Assembly: GCF_042477335.2 (NCBI RefSeq)
Contig: NC_091247.1
Span: 9,570,501-9,634,500, forward strand
Direction of reading: 5' to 3'
Length of the DNA stretch: 64,000 nucleotides
From: Ovis canadensis
Taxonomy: Eukaryota > Chordata > Mammalia > Artiodactyla > Bovidae
Part shown: positions 22,481-33,789 of the stretch, piece by piece
Position numbering within the stretch: the stretch's first letter is position 1
Layout: every line of letters begins with the position of its first letter
Notes under the pieces: model-generated
What the model was told of the DNA's origin: nothing
The model's database searches: none
The model's input: only the letters and a program-made list of their open reading frames with translations
Position numbers and translations under genes: made by a program

Positions 22481-23475
22481 CCCAGAGGGGTTGGAAAATG
22501 AGCGGCACATGGGGCCCTCAGTCCCAGGACCTTCTTGGCTCGGCTCCCGGGGAAGGGCGTGGGCTTCTTGGTCTGGAAACCGCCCAGGGAAGGCCTCTGG
22601 GGAGGCAAAGGAGCACGGCTTCAGAAAAATGGTACATCTCTGTGGCTTTGGTGTCCAGGTCTGCCATTCTGGGCTCTCCACTCGGATTCCCCCATTTACC
22701 CTCAGCCCCAACTTTGGGGAGGGGGGAAGCTCACACCTCAGAGATCCAGACACCTGCCGCAGTGCTGGGGAGGGGATGCTAGTGAAGGTGGGAATGGTGT
22801 TTCTAAGCAGCTCTGGAAGGTGAGCAAATTCCGTTACCTCTGCATGGTCTCAGGAACCTGCATCCTTGCTCCTCTGTGTTCCCTTCCTCCAAGTGATGAG
22901 GGGCTGTGAACTCTCCGACCCGCCCAGGTGGAATTCTGAGATGGCCAGAAGTCCCTCCTTTGAGCCTCAGTTTCATGAGTATCAAACTGCTGGGGAGACT
23001 TTGAGGGTGGGGGTAGCAACAAGTTTGAGCCAAGAACCCATGATTGAAATTCTCCACCAATAAATTCCTCCCAGCTGAGCCCCAAGGGTCTGTAGTTGGT
23101 TCAGCAAGCTGGGGCGGCAGGAAGCGGGTGGGGGTCTGCCAACTTCAAACAGGACCTGGGGTGGCGGCGGGGGTAGGGGGGAGATGGTGTTGAGCAGGGA
23201 GGCCACCGACAGAGGGCTCAGAGCTAATTAAAGAGGCTGCGTGGGGCACCTATAAACTCGACCCTCTCCCTATTCAAGTGCCAGCCACTCAAGTGCTATG
23301 CAAGGATGTCCCCTCACTTAGGGTGAGCCTGGAAAGGGAACAGACTTGAGTAACACATAGGACAGACATTTGCAACCCCCTGGAAGACCCCGGCATGGGC
23401 TACTTTGCCTCCCCACCAAAAGCCTCTTTGGACATTGAAGATCTATTGTCTATCAGGCACTGGGCTGGGCCCAGC
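22481..23475. other. GC-rich intergenic sequence
   Basis: No repeat or exon identified. Overlapping frames up to 151 codons occur in several registers on both strands and are attributed to composition. Confidence 0.4.
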
Positions 23476-23698
23476 GTGTGTGCGTGCTAAGTTGCTTTAG
23501 TCGTGTCTTTGTGACCCCCTGGACTGTAGGGCTCCTCTGTCCATGGGATTCTCCAGGAAAAGAATACTGGAGTGAGTTGCCATGCCCTCCTCCAGGGGAT
23601 CTTCCCAACTCAGGGATCGAACCTGCAGCTCTTCTATCTCTTGCGTCTCCTGCTTTGGCAGGCAGATTCTTTACCACTAGCACCACCTAGGAAGCCCA
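23476..23698 (-). mobile_element. Bov-tA SINE, inverted
   Basis: Complement of Bov-tA from 'gctaagttgctttagtcgtg' to 'caccacctaggaagccca'. The tRNA-derived head is expanded by a 'cttctatctcttgcgtctcc' insertion typical of one Bov-tA subtype. Confidence 0.88.
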
Positions 23699-23770
23699 AC
23701 TCTCCCATTTTACAGATGAGGAGAGTAAGGCTCCTAGAGGCAAAGGCTCAAGGCTCACCAGCTCAAGGAT
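23699..23770 (-). mobile_element. MIR fragment, inverted
   Basis: 'cccattttacagatgaggag' is the complement of the MIR core. It directly abuts the SINE, which probably inserted into this MIR. Confidence 0.5.
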
Positions 23771-24999
23771 ATTTGGCTGGCGGGTAGGAGAGACTGGGTT
23801 GGAGCCAGGATCCTCAGACTTATGACACTGGCTTGGGCCAGGGACCAGCAAAGGACAGGTCATTGCTGCTTACAGCCTGCCGTCACCTCGGCCCTGCCCC
23901 CTCACACTGTCCTTGACATTCAATCAGGTGCCGATGATGTCTGGCCCAGCAGTTAGGGCTGGGCCTCCCCAGCTTCCCCACGACAAATGGTTCTCATTTG
24001 AAAGGGAGGTTATAAAAACACATGCCCAAAGACACTGTCAGGGAACTGAGGATTAATCTCATTTCAGTCAAAGACCATTCCAAATATTTGGGGGTGGGTG
24101 GATGGGGGTGGGTAGCAGCCCTTGTCTGGGAAGGAAGTCAGGGCTTGAGGGTGCCCGTCAGGTCAGGGCCAGTGTGGAGGCATGTTGTGATGTGGACTGG
24201 GGAGGTCAGGGATCATCACCTACCTGGTGAGGCTGAGCCTGACCGGAGGCGTTGCTCTGCTGCACAAAGTCCCTGAGGCCGCTTTACAAGAGGAGGCCGG
24301 CTCCATCATGAGCGCTCACACTGCGTCTGGTATCTCGGTTATGTTTCAGGGAGATTTAAGTTGCCAAAAGAAAGGGAAGGATTAGATGCCGGAGACATTT
24401 TCATTTTCTGGATGGTGTTAGAGCTGCGTGTTTTTGCCTGGTGACTCAACCAGAGAGGGCCCTGAAGACCAACCAGGAAGACCCAGCCCTCTGCCCACAT
24501 GCCTGTGTGGGCTGCACAGTGAGCCCCCTATCTGAGCCAGGGAAGTGAGGGACCATCAGCCATGCTCTAAGCCAGCAGCTCCCAAACTGGGGGACCTGGT
24601 TCCTAATAGCCAACCCTGTGGGGTTCTGGGGCTCTGGCATGAGCTGTGAACTCAGTGCCTCTGCAGAGCTTTCCTAACCACCCCAGTGGCTCCATTGCCC
24701 TAAAGCCCAGGGGGTGCCAAGTAGCCGCTGCAATCTGGCCTGTTCAGTGACCCTGGGAGGTAAAGACTTTTATTATCCCCATTTTGCAGCTGGGGAAACT
24801 GAGGCTCAGAAAGACGCAGGTGCCCGGACGATAGCGGCCATCTCCTTCAACTTTCTCAGCAACTTTCACAGTAGGGACTGTTGTCTTTCCCAATTTATGT
24901 GTGTGGAAGTCGAGGCTCAGAGTTTGGTCTCTAGGATGTGGTCCAAGCCACTGGAGGAGGGCGGAGCCGGAGGCTTTGGGTCCCTCCAGCTGATCCGGA
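23771..24999. other. Intergenic sequence with an inverted MIR scrap
   Basis: Bases 24760-24825 contain 'ccccattttgcagctgggga', an inverted MIR core. Nothing else is recognised. GC content rises toward 25 kb. Confidence 0.4.
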
Positions 25000-25400
25000 T
25001 TCCAAGCTTGGCGAGCGGGGTTGGTTACCCCCTCGCGGCGATCCAGAGCCCACGCTGGCCGCCCTCCGCAAACTGGCGGGGAGGGGCTGGGGTGGGACCT
25101 CCGAGGGGCGCGGAGGGGCTCGCGCGGCGGGCTGGCCTCCATCCAAACAAATGCCCGCAGTGCGGAGGCGATGGATTCGTTTTCCGAACCGTCAGAGGGG
25201 TTCTCGGAGCTCTGCTTTCTTTTCTGAACGGCGGGTGAGCCGCCAGCACGCAGAGCCGGGGCCCCCGCAGAGCCCAGCGAGGGCCGGCGCCAGACCGGAC
25301 GCGGCAGAGCGCCCTCGCGTGGCCGGACTGGGGCGCGCGAGCCCACGTCCCAGGCTGCGGGCGGAGAGGGGCCTTGTGCTCTGGACGGGCCGTAAAGAGA
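25000..25400. promoter_or_regulatory. CpG island
   Basis: CpG dinucleotides are dense, e.g. 'cctcgcggcgatcc', 'gggcgcggaggggctcgcgc', 'gggccggcgccagaccgg' and 'ggggcgcgcgagcccacg', in contrast to the CpG-depleted surroundings. The plus strand carries a donor-like GCGG|GTGAGC near 25231, so a first exon of a plus-strand transcript is possible. A short ATG-initiated frame begins at 25170. No known gene was recognised, so this may be an orphan island or the promoter of a non-coding RNA. Confidence 0.6.
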
Positions 25401-26289
25401 GGTCTAGGATGCGATGAGCCCTGTTTTTACAGAGGGGGAAAAACAGGCAGGAGAAAGGGGCAAGAGACCTCCCAGGTTCCCCCGACTGGGAAATGGGATT
25501 CAAAGTGGGGGAGTGCCTCCCTGAGAAGGGCCTGCTCCCTGGAAGCAACCAAAGGCTGTTCCCGCCCCTTGGTGGGGTGGGGTACGGGCGGGGGCGGGAG
25601 TGGTGTTGGGGGGACACAGCAGCCCTCTACCTGAGCAGGAGGTGCTGATGGGTGAGGTGGTGCCGGAAACAAATTCCAAACACGGAGCTCTTGGAAATTT
25701 TCTGGCAAAACCCAGCCAGGGAACACTGATGGGGTACCCAGGCCCGGGGCCCCCACACTGGGTGGATAGGTTTGGGGTGAGCTGGGGTCTCCTAAGAGTG
25801 CCTCTCCTCCTTCCTGCCTACCCAAAATGGGCCTGCCTTGGCATCCTTGGAGCCCAGTGCCTTCTGTGGGTGGTAGCCAGCGCTAGGCCACACCATGGGC
25901 CAAGCATCTTAAGGGTCTCACTTCAGATCCTCCCCTGGAAAGCCCTGGTGATTGCTGGCTGTTTTCCCAGGGCCCCACCCTTGTGTCCAGGGCAGGTGCC
26001 AGAGCTGGGTGCTGAGCTGGGGCCATCAAACCTCAGGAGTCATCCTCAAACAGGACAGGACACCCGGAGCATGGAATCCCGGCTGCCTGCAGGCTCGGCG
26101 CAGGTTCTGGGAGTACTCTGGTTGGACGCCCTGAGCTCCCTCTGGTTGACCCATCCTTCTGCAGCCTGGTTTCTGCATAGGCACAGCCTATGAAGGCAGG
26201 GGCAGTCTGAGCCCACGGACTGTGCTGTAACACACAAAGCGGGTTGCTGTGGTCCTCTGTAAATGTGTGTGGGGGCTGTGTGACCAAAT
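25401..26289. other. GC-rich sequence downstream of the CpG island
   Basis: The largest plus frame (25600-26193, 197 codons) has no domain or signal I recognise and is overlapped by similar frames on the other strand. I treat it as non-coding. Confidence 0.35.
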
Positions 26290-26376
26290 GCGAACCCCCC
26301 TCCATTTGTTTGCCCCTTACTTGGAACATCCTTCATCCCAGTCCATCCCCTTCAGAGCTCAGCACCCACCTTGTCT
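26290..26376 (+). mobile_element. L2 LINE scrap
   Basis: 'ttacttggaacatccttcat' and 'cagagctcagcacccacctt' resemble the L2 3' region. Short and diverged. Confidence 0.3.
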
Positions 26377-26424
26377 CTTCCAAAACCTTTCTTCTACCAT
26401 CTTCCAAAACCTTTCTTCTACCAT
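26377..26424 (+). repeat. Exact 24-bp tandem duplication
   Basis: The 24-bp unit beginning cttccaaaacc and ending ctaccat occurs at 26377-26400 and again without change at 26401-26424, followed by a 6-base partial third copy. The absence of divergence implies a recent slippage event. Confidence 0.9.
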
Positions 26425-26548
26425 CTTCCAGGACTCCTCTCCAAGGGACGGGACTAGTGGGGAACAAAAGTCATTTTTAAAGGATTAGAGAGGATGGGCA
26501 AAGATTCTTAAGGTGCAGAAAGGAAAAGATTGATAATTGGACTATATT
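26425..26548. other. Short unique segment before the BovB copy
   Basis: Pre-insertion flank of the BovB copy; nothing recognised. Confidence 0.4.
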
Positions 26549-26561
26549 AATAACTTCAAAA

Positions 26562-27079
26562 GGAAAGTTATGACCAACCTAGATAGCATATTAAAAGCAG
26601 AGACATTACTTTGCCAACAAAGGTCCGTCTAGTCAAGGCTATGGTTTTTCCAGTGGTCATGTATGGATGTGAGAGTTGGACTGTGAAGAAGGCTGAGCGC
26701 CGAAGAATTGATGCTTTTGAACTGTGGTGTTGGAGAAGACTCTTGAGAGTCCCTTGAACTGCAAGGAGATCCAACCAGTCCATTCTAAAGGAGATCAGCC
26801 CTGGGTGTCCTTTGGAAGGAATGATGCTAAAGCTGAAATTCCAATACTTTGGCCACCTCATGCGAAGAGTTGACTCATTGGAAAAGACTGATGCTGGGAG
26901 GGATTGGGGGCAGGAGGAGAAGGAGACGACCGAGGATGAGATGGCTAGATGGCATCACCGACTCGATGGACATGAGTTTGAGTGAACTCCGGGAGTTGGT
27001 GATGGACAGGGAGGCCTGGCGTGCTGTGATTCATGGGGTCGCAAAGAGTCGGACATGACTAAGCGACTGAATTGAACTG
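26562..27079 (+). mobile_element. 5'-truncated BovB (RTE) LINE with target-site duplication
   Basis: The 3'-terminal 0.5 kb of BovB. It runs from the end of the reverse-transcriptase reading frame ('ttatgaccaacctagatagc', 'caaggctatggtttttccag') to the diagnostic 3' end ('gactgaattgaactga'). The 13-bp repeat aataacttcaaaa flanks it at 26549-26561 and 27080-27092, proving a single retrotransposition event. It carries only the C-terminal coding remnant and cannot mobilise itself. It is tail-to-tail with the next BovB copy. Confidence 0.95.
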
Positions 27080-27130
27080 AATAACTTCAAAAATTAAATA
27101 TTAAGATTTTTTTTTTTTACTGAGGTTGCC

Positions 27131-29219
27131 ATTGTTGTTCAGTCAGTCATGTCCGACTCTTTGTGACCCCATGGACTGCAGCACACCAGCTGCATGACCA
27201 GCTCCCAGAGCTTGCTCAAACTCATGTCCATCGAGTCAGTGATGCCATCCAACCATCTCATCCTCTGTCATCCCCTTCTCCTCCCATCTTCAATCTTTCC
27301 CAGCATCAGCGTCTTTTCGAATGAATCAGCTTTTCGCATCAGGTGGCCAAAGTGTCAGAGTTTCCTTTATGATTGACTGGTTTGATCTTGTTGCAGTCCA
27401 AGGGACTCTCAAGAGTCTTCTCCAACACCACAGTTCAAAAGCATCCATTCTTCAGCACTCAGCCGTCTTTATGGTCCAACTCTCACATCCATACATGACT
27501 ACTGGGAAAACTATAGCTTTGTCTATATGGACCTTTGTCGGCAAAGTAACGTATTTGCTTTTTAATATGCTATCTAGGTTTGTCATAGCTTTTCTTCCAA
27601 GGAGCAAGTGTCTTTTAATTTTATGGCTGCAGTCACTGTCTGCAGTGATTTTGGAGCCCAAGAAAATAAAACCTGTCACTGTTTTCATTTCTTCCCCATC
27701 TATCTGTCATGAAGTGATGGGACTGGATGCCATGATCTTAGTTTTTTGAATGTTGAGTTTTAAGGCAGCTTTTTCACTCTCCTCTTTCACCTTCATCAGG
27801 GGTGGTGTCACTTGCATATCTGAGGTTATTGATATTTCTCCTTGAAACCTTGATTCCAGCTTGTGCTTCATCTAGTCTGGCATTTTGCATGATGTACTCT
27901 GCATATGATAAATAAGCAGGGTGACAATATACAGCCTTAATACACACCTTTCCTAGTTTTGAACCTGTCCGTTGTTTCATGTCCAGTTCTAACTGTTGCT
28001 TCTTGATCTGCATACAGGTTTCGCAGGAGGCAGGTGAGGTGGTCTACTCTTTCTATCTCTTGAATTTTTCAGTTTGTTGTGATCCACATAGTCAAAGGCT
28101 TTAGCATAGTCAATGAAGCAGAAGTAGATGTTTTTCTGGAATTCTCTTGCTTTCTCTGATCCAACAGATGTTGGCAATTTGATCCCTGGTTCCTCTGCCT
28201 TTTCTACATCCACCTTGTACATCTGGAAGTTCTTGGTTCATATACTATTGAAGCCTAGGTTGAAGGATTTTGACTATTACCTTGCTAGCATGTGAAATGA
28301 GGGCAATTTTGTGGTAGTTTCAACATTCTTTGGCATTACCTTTCTTTGGGATTGGAATGAAAACTGACCTTTTCCAGTCCTGCGGCCATTGCTGAGTTTT
28401 CCAAATTTGCTGGCATGTTGAGTGCAGCATTTTAACAGCATCATCTTTTAGTATTTGAAATAGCTCAGCTGGAATTCCATCACCCCCACTAGCTTTGTTC
28501 ATAGTGATGCTTCCTAAGGCCCACTTGACTTAACACTCCAAGATGTCTGGCTCTAAGTGAGTGATCACACCATTGTGGTTATCTGGATTATTAAGATCTT
28601 TTTTGTAAAGTTCTTGTATATATTCTTGCCACCTCTTCTTAATATCTTCTGCTTCGGTTAGGTCCATGCTGTTTCTGTCCTTTATTCTGCCCATCTTTGC
28701 ATGAAGTGTTCCATTGGTATCTCTAATTTTTTAAAGAGATCTCTATTTCCTTTCTATTCCTTTGCATTGTCCACTTAGGAAGGCTTTCTTATCTCTCTTT
28801 GCTATTCTTGGGAACTCTGCATTTGGATAGGTATATCTTTCCTTTTCTCCTTTGGCTTTTGCTTCTCTTCTTTTCTCATCTATTTGTAAGGCCTCCTCAG
28901 ATATCCATTTTTCCTTTTTGCATTTCTTTTTCTTGGGGTTGGTTTTGATCACCACCTCCTATACAATGTCACGAACCTCTATCCATAGTTCTTCAGGCAC
29001 TTTATCAGACCTAATCCCTTGAATCTGTTTGTCACTTCCACTGTGCCGTAATAAGGGATTTGATTTAGGTCATACCTGAATGGCCCGGTGGTTTTCCCTA
29101 CATTCTTCAACTTAAGTCTGAATTTTGATCTGAGCCACAGTCAGCTCCCAGTCTTGTTTTTGCAGACTGTATAGAGCTTCTCCATCTTCAGCTGCAAAGA
29201 ATAAAATCAATCTGATTTC
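27131..29219 (-). mobile_element. BovB (RTE) LINE, 5'-truncated, reverse-transcriptase remnants
   Basis: Inverted BovB of 2.1 kb. Translating the minus strand gives broken pieces of the RTE polyprotein in order. A lysine-rich segment (28743-28955) is followed by the start of the RT domain with MNKASGGDGIPAELF and FIPIPKKGN (28320-28502). Next comes RT motif A in FIDYAKAFDYVDH (27989-28222), then the motif C region (27774-28013), then the C-terminal segment with LDSILKS and VVMYGCESW (27452-27688). The catalytic YADD box reads YASD (27807-27818), so the active site is lost in addition to frameshifts and stops. The endonuclease end is missing. Confidence 0.95.
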
Positions 29220-29790
29220 AGTAATTGACATATATTCATTTCAGGTGTATAACATGACAATTCAATATTTGTATATGTTGCAAAATGGCCATAACAAATC
29301 TGTTTAACATCTGTTATTATATATCCTATGGTGCATGCATGCTCAGTCACATCTAACTCTTTGCTGCCCCATGGACTGTAGCCCACCAGGCTCCTCTGTC
29401 CCTGGAATTTTTCGGGCAAGAGTACTGGAATGCGTTGCCATTTCCTCCTCCAGGGGATCTTCCCAAATCTGGGATCAAGCCCGCGTCTCCTGTGCCTCCT
29501 GCTTTGCAGACAGATTCTTCACCACTGTGCCACCTGGAAAGTCATCTGTCATCATACAGAGTTGAACGTTTTTTTCTCATAGTGAGAACTTTTATGATCT
29601 ACTCTTCTAACACCTTTCAGATGTGCAAAGCAATAGTAATAACTGCAGTTACCATGTTGTTATAGATATCCCTAGAACTTATAACTGGAAGTATGTGTCT
29701 CTTGACTCCCTTCACCCATTTTGCCCATCCCCACCCCTATCTCTGGCAATTACCATTCTCTATAATATGCACTAGGTTCATTGTGGTGGT
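29220..29790 (-). mobile_element. L1 3' fragment, inverted, interrupted by a SINE
   Basis: 'tatattcatttcaggtgtat' and 'acatgacaattcaatatttg' (left) and 'gcagttaccatgttgttata' and 'catccccacccctatctctg' (right) are complements of L1 3' sequence. The halves are split by the SINE at 29331-29545. Confidence 0.65.
29331..29545 (-). mobile_element. Bov-tA SINE, inverted, nested in L1
   Basis: Complement of Bov-tA from 'gcatgctcagtcacatctaa' through 'ctggaatgcgttgccatttc' to 'cactgtgccacctggaaag'. Confidence 0.88.
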
Positions 29791-29904
29791 GGTGGTGGTG
29801 TTTATTTACTTATTTATCAATAATACACTGCCAAGTGCTTACAAATCAGAGAACATACTCAAAAAATTAGCTCTGCATCCCCATTTTATTTATTTTTAAA
29901 ATTA
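29776..29904 (+). repeat. (TGG)n tract and AT-rich low-complexity DNA
   Basis: A pure TGG/GGT run of about six units near 29780-29800 leads into T/A-rich low-complexity sequence up to the next SINE. Confidence 0.7.
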
Positions 29905-30175
29905 ATTAATTGACTTTTTGGCTGGTGGGTCTTCAGGGCTCCACACAGGCTTCCATTAGTGGTGAGCGGGGCTGCTCTTCACTGCTGTGCATGGGCTTCT
30001 CGTCTTGGTGGCTTCCCTTGCTGCGGAGCACAGGCTCTGGACACACAGGCTTCAGGAGGGGAGTGTGTGGGCTTGGTGGCTCTGTGGCATATGGGACCTT
30101 CCTGGACCAGGGATTGAACTGGTGTCCCTTGCCTTTCAAGGCAGTTTCTTAACCACTGGCCCACCAGGGAAGCCC
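29905..30175 (-). mobile_element. CHR-type tRNA-derived SINE, inverted
   Basis: Ends with 'gaccagggattgaactggtg' and 'aaccactggcccaccaggga', the complement of the tRNA-like head of cetartiodactyl CHR SINEs, preceded by the longer CHR body ('ttgctgcggagcacaggctc'). Confidence 0.75.
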
Positions 30176-30221
30176 TCTGTGTTCCTATTTAAAATCCACC
30201 TTTTATCAGTTTATGTCCTTG

Positions 30222-30300
30222 GGCAATCACGTTAACCTGTTTGAAGACTTGGTTTCTTCATCTGTAAAATGATGATGATGGCTGCCCTTTTTATCTTTTT
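30222..30300 (+). mobile_element. MIR fragment
   Basis: 'gggcaatcacgttaacctgt' followed by 'ggtttcttcatctgtaaaat' matches the MIR central region. Confidence 0.55.
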
Positions 30301-30302
30301 TT

Positions 30303-31045
30303 TTAGAGAGGGTGTGGAGAAAAGGGAACCCTCCTACACTGTTGGTGGGAATGCAAACTAGTACAGCCACTATGGAGAACAGTGTGGAGATTCCTTAAAA
30401 AATTGCAAATAGAACTACCTTATGACCCAGCAATCCCACTGCTGGGCATACACACTGAGGAAACCAGAATTGAAAGAGACACATGTACCCCAATGTACAT
30501 CGCAGCACTGTTTATAATAGCCAGGACATGGAAACAACCTAGATGTCCATCAGCAGATGAATGGATAAGAAAGCTGTGGTACATATACACAATGGAGTAT
30601 TATTCAGCCGTAAAAAAGAATTCATTTGAATCAGTTCTGATGAGATGGATGAAACTGGAGCCGATTATACAGAGTGAAGTAAGCCAGAAAGAAAAACACC
30701 AATACAGTATACTAACACATATATATGGAATTTAGGAAGATGGCCATGACGACCCTGTATGCAAGACAGGGAAAGAGACACAGATGTGTATAACGGACTT
30801 TTGGACTCAGAGGGAGAGGGAGAGGGTGGGATGATTTGGGAGAATGACATTCTAACATGTATACTGTCATGTAAGAATTGAATCGCCAGTCTATGTCTGA
30901 CGCAGGATGCAGCATGCTTGAGGCTGGTGCATGGGGATGACCCAGAGAGATGTTATGGGGAGGGAGGTGGGAGGGGGGTTCATGTTTGGGAATGCATGTA
31001 AGAATTAAAGATTTTAAAATTTAAAAAATAAAAAACTAAAAAAAA
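30303..31045 (+). mobile_element. Young ruminant L1 3' end with poly(A) tail
   Basis: The C-terminal part of ORF2 is still open for 117 codons (30382-30735; includes [22 protein letters not shown] and EYYSAVKKN). It is followed by an intact-looking 3' UTR ('gaatgcatgtaagaattaaa') and an A-rich tail to 31045. Low divergence suggests a recent, severely 5'-truncated insertion. Not autonomous. Confidence 0.9.
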
Positions 31046-31048
31046 AAT

Positions 31049-32935
31049 GAAGTATAGTGGGTTTACAACATTACATTAGTTTCAGGTGTATAACAGCAAT
31101 TCAGTGTTTTTACAGATTATTCTCAGTTAACATTATTACAATATAATGGCAGAATGTCCCTGTACTGTATATCCTTGTTGCTTATTTATTTTATCCAAAG
31201 TAGTTTGTGTCTCTTAATCCCATAACCTTATCTCACCCCTCTCCATTTCCTTCTCCACACTGGTAACACTAGTTTGTTCACTATAAGTCTGTTTCTGTTT
31301 TGGTATATCCATTTCTTTGCTTTATTTTTTTAGATTACACATACAAATGATAACGTAGAGTATCTGTATTTCTTATCTGATTTATTCCACTAAGCATGAT
31401 ACTCTTTAGGTCCATCCATATTGTAGCAAATGGCAGACTTTCATTCTTTTTAATGGCAGAGTAATATTCCTCTATATATGTCTGTACACACACACTACAG
31501 CTTCTTTATCCATTCATCAGTTGTAGGGCACTTAGGTTGCTTCCATATCTTGGCTATGATAAATATTGCTGCTATAAACACTGGGATGAAATTATCTTTT
31601 TGAATTAGGTTTTTCATTTTCTTCTGGTAAATACCCAGCAGTGGAATAGCTGGATCATATGGCAGCTCTATTTTTTAGTTTTCAAAGGAAACTTTATACT
31701 GGTTTCCATAGTGGCTGCATCAGTCTATAATCCCACCCACAGTGGGATTTCTCCACATCCTCAGCAACATTTGTTGTTTGTAGACTTTTTTGATGATAGC
31801 CATTTTGACAGGTGTGAGGTGACATCTCGTGGTTTTGACTTGCATTTCCTTCATGATTATGATGTTGCTCAACATCGTGTCTATTGGCCATGTGGATGTC
31901 TTCTTTGGAAAAAATTTCAGGTCTTCTGCCCATTTTTTGATTGGGTTGTTTGGTTTTTGCTATTAAGTTGTCTGAATGGTTCATGTATGTTGGATATTAA
32001 TCCCTTGTCATTCATATCATTTGCAAATATTTTCTCCCATTCTGCAGATTGCCTTTTCATTTTGTTGATGGTTTTATTTGCTGTGCAAAAGCTTTTCAGT
32101 TTAATTAGGTCCTATTTGTTTGTTTTTGCTTTTTTTTTTACCTTAGATCAAAAAAATATTGCTATGATTTATGTCAAAGAATGTTCTGCCTAGGTTCTCT
32201 TTTAGGAGTTTTATGGTTTCAGGTCTTACTTTTAGATCTCATTTATTTTGAGTTTACTTTTGTATATGATATGAGGAAATACTCTAATTTCATTCTTTTA
32301 CATGTAGCTGTCCAGTTTTCTCAGCAACACTTACTGAAGAGACTGTCTTTTCTCCATTGTATATTCTTATCTCCTTTGTTGTAGGTTAATTGACCATAAG
32401 TGTGTGGGTTTATTAATGGGCTGTCTCTTCCATGGATCTATGTGTCTGTTTTTGTGCCAATTCCATACTGATTTGGTTAATAAAACTTTAAAATATATCG
32501 ATAGTCTGACATCAGGGAGCATGATGCCTCCAGCTTTGTTCTTTTTCTCTCAAGGATGCTTTGGCTATTTGCTATCTTTTGTGGTTCCATACAAATTTTA
32601 GGATTATTCTCTTGCTGTGAAACTGCCTTTGGAATTTTGATAGGGATTGTATTGAATCTGTAGATTGCTTTAGAGAATACGGGCATTTTAGGACTATCAA
32701 TCCTATTAATTCATGAGTATGGGGTATCTTTCCATTTATTTGTGTCTTCAACTTCTTTTTCCTGTGTCTTGCAGTTTTCAATATACAGTCCTTTCACCTC
32801 CTTGGTTAAAATGTATTCCTAGATGTTTTATTGTCTTTGATGTAATTATAGGCTGAACTGCTTTCTTAATTTCCCTTTCTGATAATTAATTATTAGTGTA
32901 CTGAAACACAACTGATTTTTGTATCCTGCAACTAT
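31049..32935 (-). mobile_element. Older L1, inverted, about 1.9 kb
   Basis: Starts at the L1 3' end complement ('tgaagtatagtgggtttaca') and runs through ORF2 sequence ('ggcagagtaatattcctcta', 'ggatattaatcccttgtcat', 'gctgtgcaaaagcttttcag', 'ttggtatatccatttctttg'). Reading frames are short. It lies back to back with the younger L1 to its left, with opposite orientation. Confidence 0.85.
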
Positions 32936-33789
32936 GATCTGGGCATAAGAAGGTTTAAAAACTCTTCAGTTGATTCTAATGAGCAATCAAGGTTGCAAAC
33001 CCTCAAGCTCCCTCCAGAGAAGAATAAGAGGGTTATAGAGGGATTGATGTACCTTGGGGGTTCCAGCCTGTGCCAACTTCTGCCTGTGTGTCCTCCCCCA
33101 TCAGGCGGTTCAGATCTTCAGTGTCTAAGACCTACGCCCCCGAAGCACCTTTCCTGAGATCTGTGTCTCTAGTTGCATTCACCTGGGCCAAGGTGTGGGG
33201 AGAAGAGAGGCGTCTAGCCCAGCTGTTGTTTTGGTAAAAGCATGAAATAGTGAAGGGATAGTAAAAGGATGGCAGTGACCCAGCCAGGGCAATGTGGGAG
33301 GGGGAGACAGATGAACAAGCAAAGCCAGAAAACCGCCTCCCTGCACATCTCGCATCTGCAGCACTGGCTGTCTTCCCCTCTGGCCTGGTGTTCACCAAGC
33401 CCCTCCTAGTTTCAGTGCTGGGCCCTGTGATCCACCAGTCTCCCCGTCTCTTTCTCTGACACCCTCCCGAGTTGGGCTCAAGGGAGAGAAGCAGCAGCCC
33501 ATGGCAGTCCACATTCCTGCCCCAACCCCACCACCATTATTGATCGTGTTAGGCACTGTAGCTTCAGAAACGAGCCAGATGAGGGCCCAGCTCTCACCCT
33601 TGTCTCTGCTGTCTTTGAAGCCAGCATAGACTTGCCTGTGGAAGCCCAGTGCTGTTCATCATGGTCCCTGGGGTGGTCACAAGCCTCCCAGCAAGTGGCA
33701 CTGGGGCCCATTCTTCTTGGGTTCCTCAGGAATTGAGTTCAGTCCACCTGTCTCTGCACCCACTTCAGGAAACTCATTCAAAGAGCATT
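32936..33789. other. Unique sequence, nothing recognised
   Basis: Mixed composition. A 126-codon minus frame (33132-33512) has no recognisable domain and no convincing splice sites. Confidence 0.4.

Noticed and set aside
24744..25346. 200-codon minus-strand frame across the CpG island
   Set aside because: Arg/Pro/Ser-rich antisense frame typical of CpG islands; no acceptable evidence of coding.
25600..26193. 197-codon open frame downstream of the CpG island
   Set aside because: Considered as a product of a CpG-island transcript, but no domain, signal peptide pattern or splice support was seen.
30382..30735. 117-codon open frame resembling a real conserved protein
   Set aside because: It is the C-terminal part of L1 ORF2 in a 5'-truncated young L1, not a host gene.
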